This document shows positions 26,475 through 34,522 of a stretch of DNA of 64,000 nt, piece by piece. A program made the position numbers and the translations under genes. Origin of the DNA: CAYUKK01 sp964445305 (GTDB taxonomy: Bacteria > Acidobacteriota > Aminicenantia > Aminicenantales > UBA8522); assembly GCA_964445305.1 (NCBI GenBank), contig CAYUKK010000020.1, positions 1-64,000 on the forward strand. The letters run 5' to 3'. Numbering within the stretch: the stretch's first letter is position 1; each line of letters begins with the position of its first letter. The notes beneath the pieces were generated by a model, which saw only the letters and a program-made list of their open reading frames with translations, searched no databases and was not told the DNA's origin.

Positions 26475-27922
26475 GTGCCCCGGCGTTGAAAAAGAGCGAA
26501 GGCGAGACCAGCCGGGCACTCCACAGCCTGGCTGTCGAAATCATCATCCGCCTCCACGCTGTGTTGAAAAGTGCCCGCATCTATGAGCCCCATAACACTC
26601 TTTTTCAGCGTCAGGTTTCCCTGCTCTTATCCCTCATCCGCAAGGCGATGGCAGAATTCGGGGAAGCTGCGTTCTCCATCCGCCAGAGCACTCTTTTTTT
26701 CAACAATATCCGGCTCCGGTACGGGTTTGCCAATTATCATTTTTTCAAATTCGTTATCGAAGAGTTCAGAAAAAGAGGGGTCGGCAGCCTCCGTTTCGAA
26801 CCCGGTCTGAACGCCGCCGACCTCACCTCCTTCATCCATCTTCTAGCCCGGGGAGAAGAAAAGCGGGCCGAACCTTCGCAGGCCATCGCTTCCGAGATGA
26901 AGAAAATGGGAGTGAGGACCATCACCATGGAAAAAACACTCCCAGCTGACCTCGCTCCACGCCGGGAGAAGGCGGCAGCCAAGGCCTTTTTTCTGGGCAT
27001 CACCCATCTTGAAGAGGCTTTCGCCAGCGCCGCCTCGGAGGAGAAAATCAAGCTCAGCACCACCCGCCGGCTCATGCAGGCGATCTTCAATCACATCGTC
27101 GACAACGAAGCCTTTGTCCAGGGCCTGACCAATATCAAGAACTTCCATGAATATACGCTCAACCACTCGATGAACGTCTGCATTCTGGCCATCGCCCTGG
27201 GAAAGAGGCTCGGGCTGGACAGGAACGAACTTGTGGATTTGGGGATAAGCGCCTTTTTCCACGACTTCGGAAAGCTCGACACCCCCCGGGAAATCCTGGA
27301 GAAGCCAGCGCGGCTCGATGACCAGGAAAGAAAGATTATCGAGAAACACCCCTACCAGGGCGCGGCCAAGCTGGTCCAGTTCAAGGGGTTCAAGAACCTT
27401 CCCGTCCACGCTGTCCATGTAGCCATGGAGCATCACATCAAGGAAGATTGGGGGGGCTACCCGCGCTTTTTTCGAAAACAGACGATCAGCCTGTTCAGCA
27501 AGATCGTTAAAATTGTCGATTTTTTTGACGCCATCACGACCAAGCGCCCTTACCGCTCAAGGGTCTACACCCGAGACGAAGCCCTGAGCTTGATGCTCGA
27601 GCAATCAGGAAAAGAATTCCATCCTGTGCTCCTTCGGGAATTCGTCAGGATGATGGGCATTTACCCCGTTGGTACCCTGGTCATGCTGGATACAGGGGAG
27701 CTTGGCATCGTCGTCCAGAATCACTCCGAGACAGAACTCCTGCTTCGACCTCTGGTCAAGCTCATTACTGATGCTGACAGAAACAAATTGGACGGCGACA
27801 TCGTCGACTTGAGCGAGCTTGACCCCGAGACGAACAAGTACAAGAAAACCATCATCAAAACCCTCGACCCCGAAAAGTATCATATCCGCGTCACCGACTA
27901 TCTTTTGGCTCAGGCGGAATGA
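26471..27922 (+). CDS. HD-GYP domain protein (probable cyclic-di-GMP phosphodiesterase)
   Basis: A 483-residue protein. The N-terminal 150 residues match the module of the upstream HEAT protein. The HD-GYP domain follows: HSMNVCILAIALGKRLGL, FFHDFGKLD (HD near 265), KHPYQGA, MEHHIKEDWGGYPR (GYP near 327), IVKIVDFFDAIT and KRPYRS. All metal-binding residues and the GYP triad are present, so c-di-GMP hydrolysis is expected. The sensor input is probably the shared N-terminal module. Translation is coupled to the upstream gene (ATGA). Confidence 0.88.
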   Translation: MSAPALKKSEGETSRALHSLAVEIIIRLHAVLKSARIYEPHNTLFQRQVSLLLSLIRKAMAEFGEAAFSIRQSTLFFNNIRLRYGFANYHFFKFVIEEFRKRGVGSLRFEPGLNAADLTSFIHLLARGEEKRAEPSQAIASEMKKMGVRTITMEKTLPADLAPRREKAAAKAFFLGITHLEEAFASAASEEKIKLSTTRRLMQAIFNHIVDNEAFVQGLTNIKNFHEYTLNHSMNVCILAIALGKRLGLDRNELVDLGISAFFHDFGKLDTPREILEKPARLDDQERKIIEKHPYQGAAKLVQFKGFKNLPVHAVHVAMEHHIKEDWGGYPRFFRKQTISLFSKIVKIVDFFDAITTKRPYRSRVYTRDEALSLMLEQSGKEFHPVLLREFVRMMGIYPVGTLVMLDTGELGIVVQNHSETELLLRPLVKLITDADRNKLDGDIVDLSELDPETNKYKKTIIKTLDPEKYHIRVTDYLLAQAE

Positions 27923-27997
27923 CCCGACTTCCATGATGACGACCTTCAGGAAGCACAAGGGCGAAGCTAAAATAATTCTTATCAAAGGAGTCAAATC

Positions 27998-28687
27998 ATG
28001 GCTATGATCAGTCCTGAGGTCCAGGAAGCAACCAAGAAAAAACTTTCCTCGGAAATGGCCGAGCGGGTGACCATCCTCTTTTTTACCCAGGAGCCCAGCC
28101 GACTGGTTTTGCCCGACCGTCTCCAGGGGCAAGAATGTCTCTACTGTCAGGAAACAAGACAGTTGCTCGAGGAAGTGGTCAGCCTGACCGACAAGATTGA
28201 CCTCAGAACACATGATTTTGTGGCTGAAAAAGCTAAGGCCGATGAACTCGGCGTGGACAAAATTCCTGCCATCGTCATCAGCCCCGAACAAGGCTACGGA
28301 ATTCGGTTTTTCGGCATTCCCTCGGGCTATGAGTACGTGAGCCTTCTCGAAGCCGTCGTCGACGTTTCTCGTCGCCGCACAGCTCTGGCCGAGAAAACAA
28401 AGACAGCTCTGGCCGACCTGGCGAACGACGTCCATATCCAGGTCTTTGTCACTCCCACCTGTCCCTACTGCACTTTGGCGGTTCGCCTGGCCCACCAGTT
28501 TGCCGTAGAAAGTCCGCGCATCCGCGCCGACATGGTCGAAGCGACGGAATTCCCCCACCTGGCCCAAAAATACCACGTTTTTGGTGTCCCCAAGACCGTT
28601 ATAAACGAAGCCGTATTCATCGAAGGAGCAGTTCCCGAATCTGTCTTTCTCGACCATGTCCTCCGAGCGGCTAAGCCGGTTAGGTAG
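27998..28687 (+). CDS. Glutaredoxin-like protein disulfide oxidoreductase (PDO)
   Basis: A 229-residue protein made of two thioredoxin folds, each with a CxxC active site: CLYC (residues 47-50) and CPYC (155-158), with cis-Pro segments KIPAIVI and GVPKTVI. This is the PDO architecture, best known from thermophiles, where it oxidises or isomerises cytoplasmic disulfides. AAAGGAG stands 7 nt before the ATG. It precedes the acyl-CoA synthetase gene by 6 bp, so they are probably co-transcribed. Confidence 0.88.
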   Translation: MAMISPEVQEATKKKLSSEMAERVTILFFTQEPSRLVLPDRLQGQECLYCQETRQLLEEVVSLTDKIDLRTHDFVAEKAKADELGVDKIPAIVISPEQGYGIRFFGIPSGYEYVSLLEAVVDVSRRRTALAEKTKTALADLANDVHIQVFVTPTCPYCTLAVRLAHQFAVESPRIRADMVEATEFPHLAQKYHVFGVPKTVINEAVFIEGAVPESVFLDHVLRAAKPVR

Positions 28688-28693
28688 CGTTCC

Positions 28694-30811
28694 ATGGAAG
28701 GACTTGAGGCGATTTTCTACCCGCGGTCGATTGCAGTCGTGGGCGCTTCCCGGCAGGCAGGTAGCGTTGGCCAGTCCGTCCTCGCCAACCTCATCGGCAG
28801 TCGATTTCAGGGAGTGGTCTTCCCGGTCAACCCCCATGCCCAGAGCATTCTTGGCATCAAAGCTTATGCCCGAATATCGGATGTTTCCGATGTGATTGAC
28901 CTGGCCGTTATTGTCGTTCCCAGCCCCATCGTGCCCGCTGTCCTTGAAGAGTGCGGTCAGAAGGGAGTCAGGGGAGCGATCATTATCACGGCTGGGTTTA
29001 AAGAAATCGGCGGGGCAGGAATTGAACTCGAGGAACGCGTCCAGAAGATCGCCAACCATCATGGCATTACCCTCGTCGGGCCGAATTGCCTTGGGGTTAT
29101 CAACACCGACCCTGGCGTGTCCATGAACGCCACTTTTGGCACGCAAATGCCCAGAGAGGGAAATATCGCCTTCATCTCCCAGAGTGGAGCACTCTGCGTG
29201 GCGGTGCTCGATTATGCCAAGGAAGCGAATATCGGCTTTTCCAAGTTCATCAGCATGGGCAACAAAGCTGGTGTCAACGAAAATGAGCTCCTCCAGTATC
29301 TCCAATCCGACCCCAAAACGGGCGTCATCCTCATGTACCTGGAAGACCTTGTCCGCGGCCGTGATTTTATGGACATCGCCCGCCAAATCACGAGTTCGAA
29401 GAAGCGACCCAAGCCTATCCTCGCTCTCAAGGCCGGCCGAACCATGGTGGGAGCGCGCGCCGCTTCCTCCCACACGGGCTCCCTGGCCGGCTCGGATCGA
29501 GTCTATGATGCCATCTTTGAACAGTGCGGTGTCTTGCGCGTCGACACCCTTGAAGAACTCTTCGATTATGTCAAGGCCTTCTCCAGACAACCGTTGCCCA
29601 GGGGCCGGAATGTGGCCATCATTACCAACTCGGGCGGCCCGGGCATTCTGGCCACGGATTCGTGCATCCAGCATAACCTCAACGTTCCCCGACTCACTCC
29701 CGCCACCAAAAAAAGCCTGCGTCAAATTCTGCCGGCCACAGCCAGCCTCCACAACCCCATCGACCTCATCGCCGAGGCCCAGGAAGAACAGTACGAGATT
29801 TCGCTCCGGGCTGTGCTCCGGGATAGGAACGTCCATTCAGCCATCGTCATCCTGACGCCAACCGCTTTCACCCGAGTCGAAAGCATCGCCAGGGCCATCG
29901 TCAACGTCGCCCGCGCCTCCCAAAAACCTGTCCTGTGCTGTTTTCTCGGAATTTACGATGTTTCCAAGGGGGTGGGCATCCTTGAGCAAAACGGCATCCC
30001 CAATTTCAGGTTTCCTGAATCGGCGGCGCGTGTCCTGGCCGAAATGGCCAACTTCACCGACTGGCTGAATAGGCCGCAGACGGGCATCAAAATTTACCGC
30101 GCCGATAAAGAAAAAGCTCGGGCTATCCTCGACGTGGTTTGTCAAGAAGGACGTCAGTTTCTCCTCGAGCATGAGGCTTACGAAGTTCTCAAAGCCTACG
30201 GCTTCCCGGTCGTCAGGTCAGTCCTCGCCCACACCGAGCGGGAGGCGGTGGAGGCGGCCGAAAAACTTGGCTTCCCGGTGGTCATGAAAATCGCCTCACC
30301 GGATATCGTTCATAAATTTGATTATGGTGGCGTCAAACTGGGTCTCAAGAGCAAAAGCGATGTGCGGAAAGCCTACGAGGAAATCAAAGAGCGCGTGCTC
30401 CAGGCCAAGCCAGAAGCAAGGATTGTCGGTTTACTCATCGAGGAGATGGTCCAGGGCGGCAAGGAAGTGATTCTGGGCATGAACCGGGATCCTCAATTCG
30501 GCCCTATCCTCATGTTCGGCATGGGCGGGATTTATGTCGAGGCGCTCGAAGATGTCTCCTTCCGTCTCGCCCCCATCCGGGAGTATTCCGCCCTGGCCAT
30601 GATCCGGAGGACGAAAACCCACCGCATTCTGGAAGGATTCCGCGGCGGACCTGTCTACGACGTCGACGCTGTAGCTGACTGTCTCAAGCGGCTCAGCCAG
30701 CTGGTCGTCGACTTCGAGGAGATCCAGGAGCTGGACATTAACCCGCTCATCGTGCTCGAGAAAGGAAGGGGGGCGAGAATTGTCGACGCCCGCATGGTCA
30801 TCCGAGGGTAG
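28694..30811 (+). CDS. ADP-forming acetyl/acyl-CoA synthetase, fused alpha-beta subunits
   Basis: A 705-residue protein. Residues 1-450 are the alpha part: CoA-binding Rossmann domain (FYPRSIAVVGASRQAGSVG), and the succinyl-CoA-ligase-like domain with SHTGSLAGSDRVYDA, whose His is the phosphorylation site. Residues about 480-705 are the ATP-grasp beta part (EAYEVLKAYGFPVV, FPVVMKIASPDIVHK, ELDINPLIVL). The enzyme converts acyl-CoA, ADP and phosphate to acid, CoA and ATP, so it conserves energy in sugar and amino acid fermentation. The fused order alpha-beta occurs in anaerobic archaea and several uncultured bacteria. No acetyltransferase domain is present. Confidence 0.9.
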   Translation: MEGLEAIFYPRSIAVVGASRQAGSVGQSVLANLIGSRFQGVVFPVNPHAQSILGIKAYARISDVSDVIDLAVIVVPSPIVPAVLEECGQKGVRGAIIITAGFKEIGGAGIELEERVQKIANHHGITLVGPNCLGVINTDPGVSMNATFGTQMPREGNIAFISQSGALCVAVLDYAKEANIGFSKFISMGNKAGVNENELLQYLQSDPKTGVILMYLEDLVRGRDFMDIARQITSSKKRPKPILALKAGRTMVGARAASSHTGSLAGSDRVYDAIFEQCGVLRVDTLEELFDYVKAFSRQPLPRGRNVAIITNSGGPGILATDSCIQHNLNVPRLTPATKKSLRQILPATASLHNPIDLIAEAQEEQYEISLRAVLRDRNVHSAIVILTPTAFTRVESIARAIVNVARASQKPVLCCFLGIYDVSKGVGILEQNGIPNFRFPESAARVLAEMANFTDWLNRPQTGIKIYRADKEKARAILDVVCQEGRQFLLEHEAYEVLKAYGFPVVRSVLAHTEREAVEAAEKLGFPVVMKIASPDIVHKFDYGGVKLGLKSKSDVRKAYEEIKERVLQAKPEARIVGLLIEEMVQGGKEVILGMNRDPQFGPILMFGMGGIYVEALEDVSFRLAPIREYSALAMIRRTKTHRILEGFRGGPVYDVDAVADCLKRLSQLVVDFEEIQELDINPLIVLEKGRGARIVDARMVIRG

Positions 30812-30825
30812 TCTGGTCGGTCCTG

Positions 30826-30834
30826 TGCTATAAT
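30826..30834 (+). promoter_or_regulatory. Extended -10 promoter for the phosphohydrolase cluster
   Basis: TG-C-TATAAT (30826-30834) is an extended -10 element with no good -35. The ATG at 30846 is 11 nt downstream, so the leader would be about 5 nt. Confidence 0.6.
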
Positions 30835-30845
30835 GGTCTTTAAAA

Positions 30846-32150
30846 ATGGCGTGGCTAAAAAAGAAGAGAAAGCCTTCAGTCTGCATCATCGGCCTCGACG
30901 GGGTGCCGCACTCCCTCGTCATGGACTTGACCAGCCGGTCGATTATGCCCGCCCTTGCTCAGCTCATTGACCGAGGCTCTCTCCGTCGATTGAGAGCGAG
31001 CCTTCCCGAAATTTCAGCCGTGAGCTGGACGGATTTCATGACCGGCGCCAACTCCGGAACGCACGGCATCTTCGGGTTCACCGACTTTAAGCGTGGCTCC
31101 TATGAAATCCGTTTCCCCAATTTTTTGGACCTCAAGTGCCCCACTTTCTGGGACCGCTTGGCTGAGATGGGCAAGAGATGCATCATCATCAACCAGCCTT
31201 CCACTTATCCGGCGCGCCGGGTGAACGGCATCCTTATCTCCGGGTTTGTCGCTCTCGAGCTTGAGAGGGCGGTCTATCCCCCCTCCGAAAAAGCGAACCT
31301 CGAGAAGATGGGCTACCAGATTGATATCGACACGGTGAAGGCCAGGCAGGATGCCGACTTCCTCTGGCAGGAGCTTGACCGAACCTTCACCAGCCGAGAG
31401 CGCGCGTTTCGGCATTTTTGGCAAGGGGATTGGGATTACTTTGAGCTGGTCATTACCGGGACAGATAGGCTTCACCATTTCCTCTGGCGGTCGGGTTTGG
31501 ACCCCCAGAACTCCCACCATCAAAAATTCCTGGATTATTACCGCCGCATCGACCGCTTCATTGGCGAAATTGCTTCTGCTTTTGAGAAGCTCACAGGAGG
31601 TCTGGAAGGATTCTATATTCTCTCCGACCACGGATTTTGCAGCATCGAAAAAGAAGTATACCTCAATGCCTGGCTGGAGAGGGAAGGCTACCTTCGATTC
31701 CGGGCTAATGAGGCGAAAGGGCTGGAGGAGATAGCCGACGGGAGTGTGGCTTTCGCCCTCGACCCCAGCCGCATTTACCTTAACGTCGAGGGTCGATTCC
31801 CGCGCGGCATCGTGACCCCGGCCGAGCGCGACATTCTAAGAAAAGAGATTGGCCAGAAGCTGGCCCGGCTCGAGGACGGGGGGAAGAAAGTCATCCGCCA
31901 TGTCTTTCGGGCCGAGGAGGTCTATTCTGGACCTCTTCTTCCTGAGGGCCCTGACCTCATTGTGGTCTCAGAACCCGGTTTCGACATCAAGGGGTCAGTG
32001 AAAAAAAGGGAGGTTTTCGGTTCAACCGACCTCCAGGGCATGCACACCTGGGAGGATGCTTTCGTCTGGTCGATCACTCCCCTCGGCCAGAACCTGGCCA
32101 TTGGCCAGTTGGCTGGGTTTATCCTTGATCACTTCAACGAAAAAAGATAA
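30846..32150 (+). CDS. Alkaline-phosphatase-superfamily phosphodiesterase 1, cytoplasmic
   Basis: A 434-residue member of the type I phosphodiesterase/nucleotide pyrophosphatase group. Metal ligands and nucleophile appear in family order: IIGLDG (Asp18), PEISAVSWTDFMTG (probable nucleophile Ser57), GTDRLHHFLW, LSDHGF and GMHTWEDAF. There is no signal peptide or membrane segment, so it should stay in the cytoplasm. It is the first of three homologues in a row. The substrate is unknown; the family covers nucleotides, phospholipid head groups and phosphonates. Confidence 0.85.
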   Translation: MAWLKKKRKPSVCIIGLDGVPHSLVMDLTSRSIMPALAQLIDRGSLRRLRASLPEISAVSWTDFMTGANSGTHGIFGFTDFKRGSYEIRFPNFLDLKCPTFWDRLAEMGKRCIIINQPSTYPARRVNGILISGFVALELERAVYPPSEKANLEKMGYQIDIDTVKARQDADFLWQELDRTFTSRERAFRHFWQGDWDYFELVITGTDRLHHFLWRSGLDPQNSHHQKFLDYYRRIDRFIGEIASAFEKLTGGLEGFYILSDHGFCSIEKEVYLNAWLEREGYLRFRANEAKGLEEIADGSVAFALDPSRIYLNVEGRFPRGIVTPAERDILRKEIGQKLARLEDGGKKVIRHVFRAEEVYSGPLLPEGPDLIVVSEPGFDIKGSVKKREVFGSTDLQGMHTWEDAFVWSITPLGQNLAIGQLAGFILDHFNEKR

Positions 32151-32281
32151 GGATGCTGAAAAAAACAGCCCTTGGCTCGCCAGAGCAACAAAACCGGTTC
32201 CCTCTCGGCGGGGCCCCCCGCCGGCCCGAGCGTTTGAGGCTAATGTTCTACCTCCTTGATAATCAACAAGATAGTCGGCGA

Positions 32282-32340
32282 GGGGGCGCCGGGGGTGAAC
32301 CGCGACAGGACCCGTCGGGTGATTCTATCGGCAATCCTGG
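32282..32340. repeat. Dispersed repeat, copy 3 (5' of phosphohydrolase 2)
   Basis: Starts GGGGGCGCC at 32282 and matches copy 2 over 54 bp with four mismatches; its 3' end is more diverged. The phosphohydrolase frame is open across it, but the amino acids it would encode (RRGGAGGEPRQDPSGDS) are low-complexity, so it is treated as non-coding. Confidence 0.75.
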
Positions 32341-32401
32341 GTTCAGGCCAGCACGGAGGCCGCTCAAAGTCGGAGGGAAGATCTATCGATACGCCGCACC
32401 C

Positions 32402-34522
32402 TTGAAAATTTGCTACTTCCTTTGCTTGGGCGCCCTGACCATCTTGTGTTTGCCTGTCGAAGCTTACATCGGCCCTGGGGCTGGTTTCGCCTTCCTCTCT
32501 TCCTTCCTCGTTTTCTTTCTCACCTTTTTTCTGGCCTTGTTTTCTTTCCTTTCCTGGCCAATTCGATTCTTTTTCCGTCTGCTCAAGGGAAAAAGAGCTT
32601 ATCGGAAAGCTCAAGTCGGTCGAATTGTCATCATCGGGCTTGACGGTTTGGAACCCAAGCTGGTGGAAAAATACATGGCGGAAGGCAAATTGCCGCACCT
32701 GGCCAAGCTCCGTAAAGTCGGAAGCTACACAAGACTCCGAACCACGACGCCGGCCATTTCTCCAGTCGCCTGGTCTTCTTTCATGACCGGAACCGAGCCA
32801 TCCAAGCACAACATTTTCGACTTTCTGCGTCGAGAACCCAAGACCTACCTGCCCGAACTCTCCTCAGCTCGCATCGGCCCACCCCGCCGCGTCTTATCCA
32901 TAGGAAAATACAGACTGCCTCTGGCCAGGCCCGAAATCAGGAATTATCGAAAAAGCATTCCCTTTTGGAAAACTCTCGGCGAGGCTGGCATTTTCAGCAC
33001 TGTGCTGCGGGTTCCCATCACCTTTCCGCCCGAAAAATTTGCTGGCCATCTCCTCGCCGGCATGTGCACACCCGACCTCAAAGGGAGCCAGGGGACGTTC
33101 GCTTTTTACACCACCAACAAGAGTAAAGTCCACCGAAAAGAGGGCGGCATAGTCATTCCCGTCGACGTTGTGGACGGTCGCATCCAGACCTACGTTTCTG
33201 GGCCTGAGAATTCGCTCTTGAAAAAACCAGAGGAAATCCGCCTTCCGCTGATTATCCGCATCGACGCTGGCCGAGGCGAAGCGGTGCTCGCTGTTTCTGG
33301 TGAGCGGTTCAGGCTCAAGCCACGAGTTTTTTCTCCCTGGATCAGGCTCGTTTTCCGAGCCGGGCTGGGGATTAAAATCCGCGCCATTGCCAAGTTTTAT
33401 GTTTCCTCGCTCGAGCCGGACTTCGAGATGTACGTTACCCCGCTCAACATCGACCCAGAAAAACCGGCTCTCCCCATTGCCCATCCTTTCCTCTATTCTG
33501 TCTACTTGAGCAAGCTCCTGGGAAGCTTCATCACGCTGGGAGAAGCCAACGACACTTGGGCGTTGAATGAAGGAGTGTTGAAGGAAGACGCCTTCCTCGA
33601 ACTCACCTACTCCAACCATGCCGAATGGGAAGCGATGCTTTTCAACGCCATCGACAAGACGAGAAAAGGAGTGGTCGTTTGTGTCTTTGAAACAACGGAC
33701 AGCATCCAGCACATGTTCTGGCGCTATCTTGATTCCCATCATCCTGCCCTGAAAACCACGACCCCGACGATGAACGCTCGCGTCATCGAGGAGCTTTACC
33801 AGCGCATGGACGACCTCGTGGGAAGAGTGAGCCAAAAAGCGGGTCCGCGGAGCTTGCTCTTGGTCATGTCCGACCATGGTTTCGCCTCCTTCCGCCGCGG
33901 CGTCAACCTGAATTCATGGCTTTACACTAACGGATACCTCTCTCTCAAGGATGGGAAAGAAGAAAGCGAGGAATGGCACAAGGACGTCGATTGGGAAAGG
34001 ACAAGAGCTTATGCCCTTGGTCTGGGCGGCCTCTACATCAACCAGAAGGGCCGGGAAGCCCAAGGCATCGTTTCACCTGGCCAGGAAACAGAGGTTCTTA
34101 AAGCAGAGCTCATCAAAAAGTTGCGCCTTCTCCGGGACGAGGAAAAAGGAGAAGTGGCTATCACGGAAGTTTACGATAGCGAGCGCCTTTATGCCGGCCC
34201 ATACAAAGAGAATGCCCCCGACCTCATCATCGGTTACAATCAGGGTTACCGGGCGTCCTGGGATGGAGTGACGGGAAAAGTCTCCCGGCGTGTTTTTGAG
34301 GATAACCTCAAAGCCTGGAGTGGAGACCATTGCATCGACCCGACGCATGTCCCCGGCGTGCTCTTCTCCAGCTGGAAGCTGAGCGCCACATCACCCTCGA
34401 TCATGGATATCGCCCCGACCGTGTTGAGCCTTTTTGGCCTGCCCATCCCTGCTCACATGGACGGCAAGCCCCTTTTCGAAAGAGGGTCGAGCTTTTCGAA
34501 GAAGAAAGGAAAAGAAAAATGA
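32402..34522 (+). CDS. Alkaline-phosphatase-superfamily phosphohydrolase 2, membrane-anchored
   Basis: I place the start at TTG 32402, giving 706 residues, because upstream codons pass through a dispersed repeat and a signal peptide begins exactly here (KICYFLCLGALTILCLPVEA). After it comes YIGPGAGF, a short motif often seen before a membrane helix in proteins linked to such hydrolases, then a long helix to about residue 60. The catalytic domain has IIGLDG (Asp81), PAISPVAWSSFMTG (probable Ser120), TTDSIQHMFWR, MSDHGFASFRRGVNLN and GDHCIDP. The active site should face the periplasm or outer membrane side. The frame also offers ATG 32153 just after gene 1. Stop overlaps the next start. Confidence 0.78.
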   Translation: MKICYFLCLGALTILCLPVEAYIGPGAGFAFLSSFLVFFLTFFLALFSFLSWPIRFFFRLLKGKRAYRKAQVGRIVIIGLDGLEPKLVEKYMAEGKLPHLAKLRKVGSYTRLRTTTPAISPVAWSSFMTGTEPSKHNIFDFLRREPKTYLPELSSARIGPPRRVLSIGKYRLPLARPEIRNYRKSIPFWKTLGEAGIFSTVLRVPITFPPEKFAGHLLAGMCTPDLKGSQGTFAFYTTNKSKVHRKEGGIVIPVDVVDGRIQTYVSGPENSLLKKPEEIRLPLIIRIDAGRGEAVLAVSGERFRLKPRVFSPWIRLVFRAGLGIKIRAIAKFYVSSLEPDFEMYVTPLNIDPEKPALPIAHPFLYSVYLSKLLGSFITLGEANDTWALNEGVLKEDAFLELTYSNHAEWEAMLFNAIDKTRKGVVVCVFETTDSIQHMFWRYLDSHHPALKTTTPTMNARVIEELYQRMDDLVGRVSQKAGPRSLLLVMSDHGFASFRRGVNLNSWLYTNGYLSLKDGKEESEEWHKDVDWERTRAYALGLGGLYINQKGREAQGIVSPGQETEVLKAELIKKLRLLRDEEKGEVAITEVYDSERLYAGPYKENAPDLIIGYNQGYRASWDGVTGKVSRRVFEDNLKAWSGDHCIDPTHVPGVLFSSWKLSATSPSIMDIAPTVLSLFGLPIPAHMDGKPLFERGSSFSKKKGKEK

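Noticed and set aside
27605..29836. Long minus-strand frame (743 codons) opposite the PDO and acyl-CoA synthetase genes
   Set aside because: Antisense to two well-supported genes; arises from codon bias of the coding strand.
32153..32401. N-terminal extension of phosphohydrolase 2 from ATG 32153
   Set aside because: It runs through dispersed repeat copy 3 and encodes low-complexity sequence; a signal peptide begins at 32402.
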